DNA of 64,000 nucleotides from Eopsaltria australis (Eukaryota > Chordata > Aves > Passeriformes > Petroicidae). The position numbers were made by a program, and so were the translations under genes. Positions 39,817 through 51,722 of the stretch are shown one piece after another. The notes under the pieces are model-generated. The model saw nothing but the letters and a program-made list of their open reading frames with translations, was not told the DNA's origin and made no database searches. The stretch is from the NCBI GenBank assembly GCA_034509425.1, contig JAVTVJ010000076.1:3224001-3288000 (forward strand). The letters are read 5' to 3'. The first letter of the stretch is position 1. The number at the start of each line of letters is the position of its first letter.

Positions 39817-40185
39817 ATCAGATTCATAGACTTAAGGTCAGAGGGGTGTTATATCACCTGCTCTGACCCCTTCATGGTAGACATGGTAGAAAATCACCTA
39901 ATTACTCCTACACTGAGGTGTCTAACTGATGCTTGACTAAAGCCTGTATTCAAGGAATATACCAATTTAAAGGCTAAAAGACCTTTTTTTTTCTCCCTTG
40001 ATTCTTATCTCTTGTATTCTTTGAAATGTCTTGTTTATTTTTCATTGAATTTGTCTGCCTCTTCTCTCTACCATTAGATTTCATTGTACTTTTATCTGCT
40101 GGAATAAAAAACCCTTTACTTCCTAGTAATTTCTCCCTGTGCAGGTACTTATATGCATTAATCCAATTATTAATTAATTATAGAC
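39817..40185 (-). mobile_element. Ancient CR1-like LINE remnant including 3' part, antisense
   Basis: The left end, GATTCATAGACTTAAGGTCA followed by GGGGTGTTATATCACCTG and CTCTGACC, corresponds to the reverse-complemented tail of an old CR1 subfamily. Further on, GAATTTGTCTGCC, CTACCATTAGATTTCATTGT, TTTATCTGCTGGAATAAA and GTGCAGGTACTTATATGCAT follow in consensus order. This copy holds both the tail and the internal segment seen at 13565-13855 and 19780-19975, so it links the three. It is strongly diverged. Confidence 0.7.
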
Positions 40186-40366
40186 AGTATAGTTTTTAAA
40201 GCAGAGAGGAAAAGAAGCACTGATTTAATTGGTGCCATATTGTCATTGACTTACACGTAGAAAAACACAGGCTGTTCTGCCTCCATAAAGCCGTTTGTGG
40301 TCACAGTCTAAACGTGACTTCAAAGTCCTCCCTGCTCAAGTCTGAAGCATGCAGGAAAACCAGGGT

Positions 40367-40410
40367 CAGGTGCAGAGGTGCAGTATGCAGAGGTGCAGAG
40401 GTGGGTATGA
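40367..40410 (+). repeat. Short GGTGCAGA minisatellite
   Basis: About five imperfect 8-mer units (GGTGCAGA, GGTGCAGT, ATGCAGA, GGTGCAGA, GGTGGG). Confidence 0.7.
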
Positions 40411-43400
40411 AGTAGATCCAAGGATCTTCTCAAGATGAGCAGCAGCAGCTGCCAATGCAGCAAAGAAAGTGTGCCAGGTTATTGTTCACAAAAATTATTG
40501 CTCGTGGCGCTGGCTCCCAGAGTAAGCTGATAGATGCTTAATTTCTTTTTGTTGTAGATAGGTAGTGAATGCATGTAGCCATTTGTCACCCACCATGGCT
40601 ATCTCCCCCTTCTTCAAGGACAAATTACTCCGGTGTTGTTATGGCTAGAGATGGAAGGTTCTTGGCTTGGGGGCACTTAGCCCCTTTAATGCTTCCTTTG
40701 CAGTCAAAATATAGAAAATTTGGTGTTGCCTCTAAATACGTAGGAAGCATTTTTGGGGTAAGGAACCTAGACAGATATAAGATTTCTAAACATCACAGTA
40801 TATATTTAAAAAAAAAACATATGAAGACCCAAGTTCTGATATTTCCAGAATGTACAGCATATGCTCTTAGAAACTCCAATTTGTTTCTGCTCTGTTCTCA
40901 ATGATCAGATTTATGCACACTATGAGCCCAACTGGTGTGGGTTCATCAGCTGCAGATGATGAGCAGTGCTGTATTGCACAGGAGAGAAGAGGTTCAGTGT
41001 GAACCATCACCTAAGCACTGCAATCACATTTGCTCACCGAATCAGCAGGCACTGGTGTCCGTGCCGTCCCTTGGTGCTCTCCCAGCCAGTTCATGGCCTC
41101 TGTCCTACCAACAGGATGGTGCTCGCTTCCTTACCCACTGGCAAAACCTTGCTAATGCCACAGTGTAATAAATGACAGGGAGTTTTCTTTTTGGAAAACA
41201 AGCTATCATGGGTGAGGGGTTGGCTTGAGTTGATGAAGGAAAGTGGGGGGAGAGTCACGAGTTAGAACTCGGCTCCTCTGAACTCCAGCTACAAGTCGGA
41301 ACCGCAAGATGATGCACAGTGTTTGCTCTAGTTACTCACTTGTGTATTAACAATTCCTTGTTAACTTTAAATGTGGGGTAATTAAGACCTGGATTCCCTC
41401 CTTAGCTCTGCCATAAGGCTTGTGCACGATCTGGAAGTGTCTCTTGGAGCAGTTTCCCCTGTGCAGAGGTCAGGACTTTGCCCCAGCCAGCTGACTTCAC
41501 GCCAGCACTGCAGGGCTGGTGCCCACACATGGACAGAAAGCCTGACTCAGCCCCCAAGAAGGAATTGCAGCTCCCTGAGGGACTGGGAATATCAGAAACA
41601 CAAAAAGAAAATACATTTTTGTTTTCATTTGCCTTCTGGTTTAGGGCAGACTGAACAGATTTCAAACTTCAGATCCACAAATACAGCTTTTTTCTGGGGA
41701 TTGTTTTCGTTTTGTTTCTTGTAAATGAAAGCTGAGTCTCTTGTAATTACCAAGAGTCTCAAGACTTTGGCTAAAATACGGAGCATCAGGAAAGCAATGA
41801 CAAATCCTTCACAGGACCCATAACTGGCAGTGAAGTATATGGTGACACTTGTGCGCTTGGTCCTCGCAATGAAATTCTGTGTCTGAAAGCACGACTTTAT
41901 GACTGTGAGCAGCAGCAGTAATGATCCCCTTCTTCCGCACAGTGCTCTTGTGTGAGTTATTTCATTACTGCCTGTAATGTGCTTGGAGACCTTGGATTGA
42001 AGAGCAGGGTGATTATTATGGTAGTTTAATAATACTGTTTAGAAGGATGTAGTACGCTGCGGCACTGGCTTTCATGGCAGCACAATCTGCATTCAGTGGA
42101 AATGTTCTCCATCACCAAAGTCAACTCCTAGAGTCAAAGTCACACTTGGCGTTGCTGCTGCTCCATCTTCAGCAGCTTTTGGAGAGATCAAAGTGCAGCA
42201 TGGTCATCTTCCAGTCCCTGGCTCTGTGGCAGGACACAGCTACGCAGGTGGTTCTCACCCATCCTCTGTTCTCACTGAGATCTTTGCATTTAGAGCTCCC
42301 TGGTTCGGGGCAAGGGGATTTGCCTCAGGGCACCTGTCCTTGTCTGGTTTTCACCATTTCTGGTTTTATTGCTCCGTGCCAAGGGGCTATTTCAGTGATA
42401 CTGTTTGGGTTATCCCTGCACCTGACTCCAGATACAGATTTTTGTGATTTCTTTCACAGGTTTCACTGTGACTTTACTCTTAGGTGGCGATCACCTCTTG
42501 CAGCTTGGTCTGCTGGCTTTTGAGAAGGAAGCAATACCTGCTGCCATAGGCTTCAGCACCAGAAAGAGCTGTTGTGGTTTGAGACAACCAGCCATTTTCC
42601 CTTTTTTAGAGGGACCATGGGGATTTCATTGCCTCCCCAGAGCCCAAACCCACAGGACAGGTTTCCTGCCACCTCTGAGGCAACTCCTGCTCTCTATGGG
42701 GATGTGCTATCTGGGTGCTGTGCCAGCTCCCAAGCCTTCCGCATCTGTGCCCCTGCCAGTCCGCCCAAGGACCCAAGCTCGTCCCCAGTCACAGAGTTTT
42801 GCAGATGTTGCGTATTGCTCAGTATCTGGAGAAAAGGAAATTTCAAAACATCCTTTTTCCATCCAGTTATGTGACCTTTTATATATTTTGCCACTTTCAA
42901 GGCTATTGTGCTCTTGTGCCTATTATCTCTCTTTTTTTGTTAACAAAGGCAGATGTAAGGTTATCAAAAAATGCCATTTGCCACTTAAATTGGTGCCTGA
43001 ATTACTGTAGTGTGTGTACTGTAGTATCTCGCAGTTTGTTCTCTATTCAGATTTTTACATTAATCTTTAATGCCAGAGCATTTAAATACCTTTCAAAAAT
43101 GCATTAACCAATCCATTTAACATTTCCAATAAGATGCAGACTTGTTCTATATAAGAAATATTAATATACTGTTCAAGTCTCAAGTTGCATTACAGCATAT
43201 ATAAACCAGATGCATAAAAAAACCTCTTCAGAATGCCTCTGTAATGAAAACACAGAGAGAAACCCCTCCCAGAGGGCAGATCTTCCCATTCTGATTTCAG
43301 CTGGAGGGTGTGAGTGGGTCTTTGAAGGTTCCAGACAAAGAACTTAGCAGTTTGAAAACTCACTCCCAGTATGGGAGGTAGGATCTGTGGGTCCGGACTA

Positions 43401-46400
43401 GGAGAAGATAAAAAGGACGGAGAGATTTTGGGGTAGGAATTTCCAAAACATCATCTCTATTGCCCTCCTTCTGTCCCCTGTCTCCCACCTCTGGGCACCA
43501 CAGGACAAGTAGCATGAGAAATCCCTTTACCCTCCCTTCATTTTCCCCTCAAGACTCAGTTTAGCAACACTTTCAGTAAAGAGAGAGGAAAAGAGAGGTG
43601 TGAAATTATATATATTTTCTGGCATCCAGCTTGTTTTCATATTTTGCTTGTCCTGGGTCTGGAACAATTAGTCTTGGTCCACATTTAGGGCCTCCAAGGG
43701 CTGTCATAGTATAAATGATGTAAATGGAAAAACTGGTCTCTGCCACCAGAGTCATGCAGGTTTCTTCCCTTATTTGGTCACAGAAAATGAGAAATGGCAA
43801 GGAGCTTTCAGATTTGGCTTTTCAGATTGATTCCTGACCGTATGTGTCATGTGAGACAGATAAATGCAGTTTAATGATAAATTCCAAAGGGAAAGGAAGA
43901 ATTTGGAGGGATGTGTCTGAAAATACAACATCTTTGCCAGCCAGCTACATGCTAGAATATAATTTCTGGCTGATTATCGTCTACTAACAATTAAACATCT
44001 TTAACCTTTTCAACCTCCTGTGATTTGGTACATTAATGAAAAATGTAAAATGGAGCATGCATCATTCTGAAGAGGTTACAGAGAAGAAAAATGTTGAGTG
44101 AGACTTAGCAAGGTTTCATTTACATAGCAAATCTGGTTATTACTTAAATTGTCTGTCAGAAGACAGTATTCAGAGATAGCATATTCTTCTGACACTACCT
44201 AATGACAAGATTTCAGAATTTAGAGGATTACAGCGACAGGAATTGGTGGGGTTTTTAGTTGGTTGTTTATTGGGGATTTTTCCCTTTTTCTGTGTGTTGA
44301 AAGAATATTAACAGAATTTTAAAGTATCATTTTAATCACTACTTCTCTTTTTATCATAATAGTCTAAATATATATTGGTGTTTTTTACAAGTAAACAGAA
44401 AGTTTCCTATTTGTAAGAACATCAAAAATCTAGAGCTCAATTTCACCATTTGGGACTGATTTGTCTTGTTCTCAGATAAAAAAAACAACTGTTGCCATGT
44501 GGGCTGAAAAGTGATCTGTAATGACTAATCGACTGCAAACATACACCACTCGGGTATTGCAGCAGATAAAATTGCCAGGCATTTTTTAAATCAGGGTCTC
44601 AATATTTTTTTTTCCCCAGATGCTCTGGGCTCTATCAAGTGCTCACTATTCAGCAGTCATTAAAGAGGAACACTTAGCCATCTCTGAGAACAGATTGATC
44701 AGTTTAAGCTCTTCCTTTACAGGTGAACAAAAAGGGCTGTACATTTTGTACGTCACAATGATCTCCTGAAATGAGGCTGTGTGGTTTTCCTGAGTCTGCA
44801 ACTGTTCAGTCTGCTCTGCCTCTGCTGCAGCTGTCAGTGTATAAATAGGCTGTGGGCTTCTCCAGGGGTCTGTGCTGCTGACACTCTTGTAGATCATCTT
44901 GGCCTCAGCCTTTGTCTGGATTCTCTGAGATCTCCACGGTTGGGACTTACCGAACAAAGGAGAATCTCTGTACCAGCCCAAGGAGTCACCCTATAGACAA
45001 CTCCAGTCCTGCTTGGCACTTGTCTTGCATTTCAGCCTCAGCTTTGTCAGGCATCTGACAGTGGTTTTCTGACAGCAAAACAAATAACTTCGTGTTATAT
45101 TTGCCATTTTCACTTCTGGGCTATAGTCACATGATTTCATTAAGGTAGCTTCTGCCATTCTCACATGAAGTGCATGTCAGAATTTTTTACCCTGCTAAAG
45201 TTCATCCAGCCCGTCAGCAGTTACCTACCACTATGAGGGACACTGCAGGGCCTGGATAAATTCAGCTCTGTAGCATAAGGTATAGGCTGAAAGCCAAAAA
45301 CTGCACGAACTACTGTTCCTCAGGCTCCTGAAACCACTGCTGGGCATTTTCAGAAATGGTTCACAGCAAGTGCCTCAGCTTTGGCTGCATGCACAGGCGT
45401 GGGGAGAAAGCCAGGGAATGGGCATGGGTGGGAAGACTTGGTGGTGGCGAAGGCTCATTATGGGAGATGAGAGAAAGCTCATACACAAACAGCATGGTAG
45501 CACTCACCACAACTGTGAACTTGTAGTGGACACAGTGTAAGAGATCCACCTCAGGCTCAGTTCACCCCCTCTCTAGTGCAGAAGGAAGAAGAGCCTGGAA
45601 AATGGGGTGGGGAACATCTGCTGAACTTCATGTTGTGAGGTCTGGGAGAGTGAAATCAGAAATCAAAAGGAGAAGGCAGGTTATCTGCCCACCCTGTCTC
45701 TTTCATTGCTTACATTTGTTTTTAAATCTCATTCTGATCAGAGCAGCCTCAAAGTTTCTGAATTCTCCAGGTCGACAGTGCTGGTAAGAGTGAAGCAATG
45801 TCCTTTGTAGTTTTCACCTGCTCCGCCTTGGCATGCTGAGAACAATCCTTTCATGCTATTAAAACTCAAAACAACCTCCTAGGTCTGGAGTCCCAGCATC
45901 ATACTGCTATTGATCAGAATTACTGCTAGGGTCATAAAGAACAAAGTGCACAGCTTCAGAGCATGCTGGGTAGCTTTCTTCAGTGCCACAGTAAGCTGTT
46001 AGGAGGTGGATTAATGATGAACGCTACAGCTTTGCATAGTACTTTTGAACAAGATATAAAGAGACAGTAAACCACGGGGAAGGGAACTCTGTGAGTTATT
46101 GGTCATTTTTTATGCTGTCAAGTAGCTTTGTACAAATCATGTACAGTTTGAGCTTGCTTCTGAACAGCCCCTGGATATAATTGGTGAAGATGTCTCTCAA
46201 GGCAAGCTTGACAAAAGGGCAGACTTCTCATTTTCCCAGCATTGACATTGACCAAAACATCCTGAAGTCCTTGCAGAGGAGCAGAACCTGATTAATGTCT
46301 CAGCAACAAGGCAAAGGGGGTTCAGAGCACAGGCTGCAGTTGCATCTGTCAGTGCCACACATGCACACACCACAGAGAGCATGCCTACTTTTTCTGGACG

Positions 46401-46723
46401 TGAAGATCCTTGCAGTTGTACTAGCAGTCATAAAAAGTAGGTAGTCCATGTTCTTTTTTGCAAAAGAGATTGTATGTGTGTGGAGGGGGTTGGAGGTGTC
46501 AAAGCATGTCCCCTCTTTTATTCCAAATAACAGAAGGAGAACTCAATTTCTAGAACCTTTTAATTAAAAAGAATTTATTTCTGGACAGTTTTTTGACACC
46601 CAGTGTCAACTTCAGTGTTCTTTAACAAAACCGTTTTTTTAGCGTTCTGTAACAAAATCTGAATGAGAGAAAATTAAGCATTTCATTGTTAAAAGGCACT
46701 GATTTTGTGAAAAGTTAGCAATG

Positions 46724-46790
46724 TCAGAGAATCATAAAATTGTTCAGTTTGGAAAAGACCTTTAAGATCATCAGGCCCAACCGCTGGCAC
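46724..46790 (-). mobile_element. CR1 3'-end fragment, antisense
   Basis: AGAGAATCATAAAATTGTTC, GTTTGGAAAAGACCTTTAAG and ATCATCAGGCCCAACCGC match the reverse complement of the CR1 3' end. About 65 bp are recognisable. Confidence 0.82.
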
Positions 46791-47020
46791 TCAAAAAGAT
46801 CATTGTGTCACAACATGCACAGTACTTTTCCTATTTGCTGCCTTTTTTCAATGTATGCTGTATTTTAGGTCAGTGCTTTTACACAGCCAACTAAATATGT
46901 GGCACTTCAGTTCTGAAGTGCTAGGACTCTGATACAGATACAGATGAGATTCCATGCAGAAAATGCAGCATGCATGAAAGGTGTGTCATACATTAAAACT
47001 GTTCAATTTAGTGTTATCAG

Positions 47021-47037
47021 AAAAAAAAAAAAAAAAA
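47021..47037. repeat. A17 homopolymer
   Basis: Seventeen consecutive A, ending in GG. It lies about 230 bp after the CR1 fragment at 46724-46790, but that copy is antisense, so this is not its tail. Confidence 0.9.
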
Positions 47038-48326
47038 GGATTTTTGCAAGTGTTAGATGAAAGGTTAGAATTATTTTACATTAAAGGTAGCCTGGTAATC
47101 TGGTGCCAAAATGTTACTAGAGAACAAGTTTTAGCCCTTCTGGTTGTACTTTGTGAGAAACAGCTTCGTAAAATTTAGTTCAGTGAGACCTCACTACAGT
47201 GGATTATTTCTATACGGAGAAAGAGACGCCATACTCTGAATTCACTGCCATACACATTGAAAAGGCATAGCACACCTTTTCTTATTTGTTGTTATTCTAA
47301 TACCTCTTCTTACATTTATCTAGGTTCTCTGTTTTTACTTTTATTAATTGTTATGAGGCAACAGCTGAAGAAACACTTTATACTGCAGTTATTGAGCTGT
47401 TCAAGGAGAGACACATCTTCAATATTAAAAGAACGTCTAAATCTAAGAGGTAGTTTGCCTGAGGCTTCCAAAATATTACCCAGGGGCCAGCACATAGAAA
47501 ATACCAGCAACTCCTGGTGAGACATGTACATTGAATCAGAGTAAAAATGTACATTATTCTCATCTCAAGTTTGCATGAAGATAAAGGAGAGAAGGATGCA
47601 GTAAAAACAGTCAGCTGAATAAAGCAGTGTCTGCTGCTGTAGATACGTTTTTTTGGAAAGGAGTGCAAAGAGCTGGGTTGCATGGGTGACATTTCTAGTG
47701 CAGGTGGCACCATGAGGAAAGTAGGGCATTTTGAGCATATGAAAGAGAGAGGTGTGCTGAACTTCATTAAGAATTCCAGTCACTTCTTCAGTACAAGACA
47801 AGATAGACAATGTATTTTGCTGTTAAGTCACTTTACTTGTTCCCTATACAATCCACACGAAGGTTAAGCATCTTTATTTTTTCTTTAAATAAAAGTGCGC
47901 ATCAGTGCAAGACAGAGACATCTCTGAGACTGTATTTTAACAAGGTAACTACATGGTGGAATTATTTTAGATTTGCTTTGGGTTCTGATTTAAGAGAAGT
48001 CTTTTCACGTACAGCATCTTTTTCTGTGCTAATGTTATTTGAACCAAAATTTACTAATGCATTTACTCGCAAAGGCAGTCAGCCAGAAGTGGCATTTACA
48101 CCTTTTCTCACTGTTGTGCATGGTACCTTTTCTACAAGCCTCAATGTCACAAACTTTTAAATTTATTTATTTATTTTTAAAGAAGACTACTCCTACAATC
48201 CAGAATATTTTTATCAACTGCAAAAGTTGGGATGGACAGAGAGAAAAGAGAGAAGTTCTTTGAATTAAAGTCTTACCCATCTGCTGGAAGACAGGACTTC
48301 AAAGTCTCCCTTTTTACTTCAAGTTC

Positions 48327-48690
48327 AGTCCTGGTTTCAGCTGGGATAGAGTTAATTTTCATCTTAGTAGCTGGTATAGTGCTGTGTTTTGGATTTAGTA
48401 TGAGAATAATGTTGATTACACATCGATGTTTTAGTTGTTGCTGAGCAGTGCTTACCCTAAGTCAAGGACTTGTAATGTCCCATGCTCTGCCAACAAGGAG
48501 GTGCACAAGAACTGGGAAAGAGTACAGCCAGGAGAGCTGACTTGAACTGATTGAGGGGATGTTCCATGCCAGAGAGTCATGCTTAGTTTATAAACCAGGG
48601 GGAGTTGGCCAGCAGGTGCTGACACTGCTTGGGGATGGGCTGGGTGTTGGTCATCAAGTGGTGAGCAACTGTAATGTGCATCACTTGATT
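48327..48690 (+). mobile_element. Truncated endogenous retrovirus LTR (avian)
   Basis: The sequence follows an LTR consensus I recall from songbirds and other Neoaves: CCTGGTTTCAGCTGGGATAG at the 5' end, GTAGCTGGTATAGTGCTGTG, GTTTTAGTTGTTGCTGAGCA, CTAAGTCAAGGACTTG, CATGCTCTGCCAACAAGGAG, TAAACCAGGGGGAGTTGGCC and CTGTAATGTGCATCACTTG. A TATA box, TTTATAAA, sits at 48587-48594, as in the U3 promoter. Sequence after about 48690 does not follow the LTR, so the 3' portion is missing. No gag, pol or env sequence was recognised next to it, so this is a solo or broken LTR in the sense orientation of the gene. The ERV class is not assigned. Confidence 0.85.
48587..48594 (+). promoter_or_regulatory. TATA box of the LTR U3 promoter
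   Basis: TTTATAAA sits at the place where the remembered LTR consensus has its TATA element, followed by the CCAGGGGGAGTTGGCC block. The LTR is truncated beyond it, so activity is doubtful. Confidence 0.55.
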
Positions 48691-48775
48691 CTCTCATGTG
48701 TGAGAGCAACTTGAGGGCAATTTCCTATTGCTTCTTAGAAGAGAGTGACACACACCTGGCTACGGCCTCCTTGCA

Positions 48776-48983
48776 GGGACTTGTGGAGAACAGTAAGGTC
48801 CCTCCTCCTTTTCTCCAGGCTGAACCACATCTCCCTCAGCAGCTACTCATCTGATTCGTGCTTCAGACCCTACCCCAACTCTATTGCCCTTCCCTCCACT
48901 CCAGTACCTCAATGTCCTTCTTGTAGTGAGGGGCCCAGAACTGAATCGAGCACAGATTCAAGATGTGGCCTCACCAGCTACAC
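48776..48983 (-). mobile_element. CR1 ORF2 (reverse transcriptase C-terminus) remnant, antisense
   Basis: Read on the minus strand, 48899-48945 gives FWAPHYKKDIEVLE, a hallmark of the C-terminal region of the CR1 LINE ORF2 protein. Flanking plus-strand blocks TTTTCTCCAGGCTGAACCAC, CTCCCTCAGCAGCTACTCAT, GCTTCAGACCCTACCCCAAC and GATGTGGCCTCACCAGC follow the reverse-complemented CR1 in order. The copy has small indels and lacks both the 3' tail and the upstream ORF. It lies about 90 bp after the LTR remnant and abuts the TG repeat. Confidence 0.92.
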
Positions 48984-48992
48984 ATGTACTTT

Positions 48993-48994
<2 letters not shown>

Positions 48995-49028
<34 letters not shown>
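48995..49028. repeat. (TG)17 microsatellite
   Basis: Seventeen uninterrupted TG units directly after the CR1 remnant. It is the longest perfect dinucleotide array in the window and probably polymorphic. Confidence 0.97.
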
Positions 49029-49029
<1 letters not shown>

Positions 49030-50056
49030 CTGGGAAAAAAAGAGAGTAATGTATACATTGGCAGACTTCTGTCTCATGTAGGATTTTATTTTGTGCTTAG
49101 AATATATAGATACATAATTCTGAATGTGTGCAAAAAGCCCTCCATATTGTCAGTACCTTATAAATACAATTTTCTATTCCATTAATAATGCAGTGTTCTA
49201 TAGAAAGTGCAGAAATAAAAGAACATTGCTAAGTATAGTTAATAACTGAAGATAAGTGTAGCTTGAATATTTTCCTTTATTAAAACTCAGAACTGCCATC
49301 CTGAGAGTGGCTTTTGAATTAGTAGAACCAAAACCTTCTGTTTTATTTGACCATATTTTGAGCTGAAAATAAACAAGGCGATGACATTAAAATCCTAAAA
49401 GCAGCAACAGTGTTCCAGCATCCTACCATGTCCCTTGTGTTTTATGGTTTGCAGCCCACACAGAAGTTTAGATCCAACACAATTAAAAAAGTCAAGTAGT
49501 CCCACTCCAGAATGAGAGGTGGCAGTTACCACTGCCTTTCAGAATATGTAGAATTATGATGTTCTGCTGTTATAATTATGAGATGTGTTCCTGTGCACAA
49601 TGCGTTACATTCTCCAAAGAGCCCTTACACCACGGGATCATGTTTAAAAGCCCTAGAGAGTGCTTCTGATTGCATTGCTTCTGCACACACTTACTTAATA
49701 CGTTAGTAGGCAGAGAACTATATGAAATCTTTATTTTGAGGTGACACTCTGCAACTGTGCTTTATTTTGTTTGGTTGTTTTTTTGCAGTACAGTTCCAAA
49801 CTTGGAGGAAAATCCATCTTTCATGAAACATGAGGTTGTTAAATCCTGTTGTTATGTTGTTGTTTTCCTCACATCAGTCATTTTCTCTGCAGAAGTTGAA
49901 GATAAGGTGTAGTTCATATCTTCTCTCACAAATGATTGTAGAGCTGTTTTGAATCCTCCCCCACTGCATAACGCAGTAAAAACCTTATGCATACATGGGG
50001 GGAAAAAAAGCACTTGAAATTTCCAACATAAAACTAATGTGTCAAAGAAGATGAGC

Positions 50057-50071
50057 TTTTTTTTTTTTTTT
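50057..50071. repeat. T15 homopolymer
   Basis: Fifteen T followed by CATAG. No associated retroelement was recognised. Confidence 0.9.
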
Positions 50072-50270
50072 CATAGTAGATTAGTTACTTCTTTTGGTAG
50101 CAATAATTATGTCACATTTGTTCAGTAGCACGTATTAAGCAAGCCTGTGTAACCTTTGTGCCCCTTCACATGTTTCACTGCTGTATTTGCTGAGTGCTCA
50201 GAGCAGGGACATAAAATACTAAGTACACTGAGCTCAAATGGTAAATATTCAAACTCTGAAGTATGGTGTA

Positions 50271-50290
50271 TCATTAATTAAAATTAATGA
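50271..50290. other. 20-bp palindrome TCATTAATT-AA-AATTAATGA
   Basis: Nine-bp perfect arms surround a two-base centre. It contains overlapping TAATTA-type homeodomain core sites. A perfect octamer ATTTGCAT follows at 50313-50320. The clustering is visible; any enhancer role is inference. Confidence 0.6.
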
Positions 50291-51707
50291 CACTTGCATT
50301 TTAAATGGTTGCATTTGCATGTTGGTGCTGTGTGGCCATTAGGAGGCTGTTTTCTGCCTCAGCACAGCCCTTCGCTGTGCGGTGGAGGAGGCTGGGAGGG
50401 TCCCTTGGGCTGCATCTTGCCCTGTATTGGTGAGGTACTTTTTCCTGGCTGAAGGTGTCTTTTAACAAAGATACACTGAGTGCAAGCAAGAATAAATTTG
50501 TGTGAGTAATACTTTATACACAGTGTCACTCTAATGTTCAGCATGATCCCAATCTATTTATAATCCATGAAACTGATATAGTGATATTCAATACTGTATG
50601 GATTCAGCCAGCTTCTTGTAAGATGAGTAATAAATTTATGTGATGTTCTTTAACATCCCTCTTTACAAATGCCTAAGAGCCAGTATCTTATCTATGCCTT
50701 ATGTAGAAGTACAATCACAAAAGGACAACTGTTTCTGGAATAATGAATCTGTTTATACACGGATCTCGCTGCCAATTTCTTCTTACTGTCTCCTAGAGCA
50801 ATCCAGTGATATTTGTATGTAAGCAGACCTTTTGAAATAGTGATTCTTGCATAAAATTATTAGAAAACTAAATTTGGTCATCCATCCCAAATCTACTGTG
50901 GTGAGCCTCTTGCTTATGCATTGGGAAGTTCACAAAATCTGCAGTTTTCACATAGTGACTAGAATTCAGCAGTTCAGTTCTCTGACTAGCATTTCATTAA
51001 TTTAAGAAATCAGCTGGTATTATATTTTCCCTGTACTTGATCTATCATTCCATAGTAAGTAATACGTAATTTAAAAAATATTATTTATGAACTTTGTAAT
51101 TGAATTCTAGTTAGCCTCCCAGGGCAATTTGATGCAGGAGTAAAATATAAAAAATGAAGTAATAAAAGTAATCTAGAAAAAGAAAACCACAAATGTACCA
51201 TAGGAAAGCATAGAACATCTTTAAAGTGTGTGCAGATTTAATGTACTGTCCTGGTTAAAAAAAGGTTTCCAATTTAGTGTATAGTTACAGTTTAGTTACA
51301 ATTCACTGTGTTTTAATGATTATCAACCATTGGACTGAAACTTACTTTAGGGAAATAACTAAAAAGTACAGCTGCAAAGCAAGATTAGAATTGATTATTT
51401 AAATTAATGTTTCCTGCTTGCTGATTTAAATCATGATTAAAACGGGTGATTTAAGTCTCTTTTATTTATATCATATTGTGCAGTTTGGAGACTTGCAATC
51501 CAAGTCCGGAGATGTTATTTCCTATTCCAGAATCACAGAACTGCCTCTAGTAAACCACAATTAAATTTTGGAGTTCTCTTGTCTTCACTAGTTCAAGAAT
51601 TATTTTTTTCCTCCCTCTGCTTGAACAAAGTACATTAGTATCACAAGTTGCCAATTATTGCTTCCTTTCCTCTTTATGCAGCCTACATACTGTTGGTTTG
51701 GGTTGTG

Positions 51708-51722
51708 TTTTTTTTTTTTTTT
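51708..51722. repeat. T15 homopolymer
   Basis: Fifteen consecutive T within TTGTG...GTCTG. No retroelement was recognised around it. Confidence 0.9.

Noticed and set aside
48232..49185. Open frames of up to 146 codons over the LTR, CR1 and TG cluster
   Set aside because: They run through LTR, antisense LINE and (TG)n sequence; CVCVCV residues come from the TG repeat. No gene is supported.
51525..51570. CCAGAATCACAGAACTGC resembling the antisense CR1 3' end
   Set aside because: The following sequence lacks the GGTTGGAAAAGACC block, so the match is only about 15 bases.
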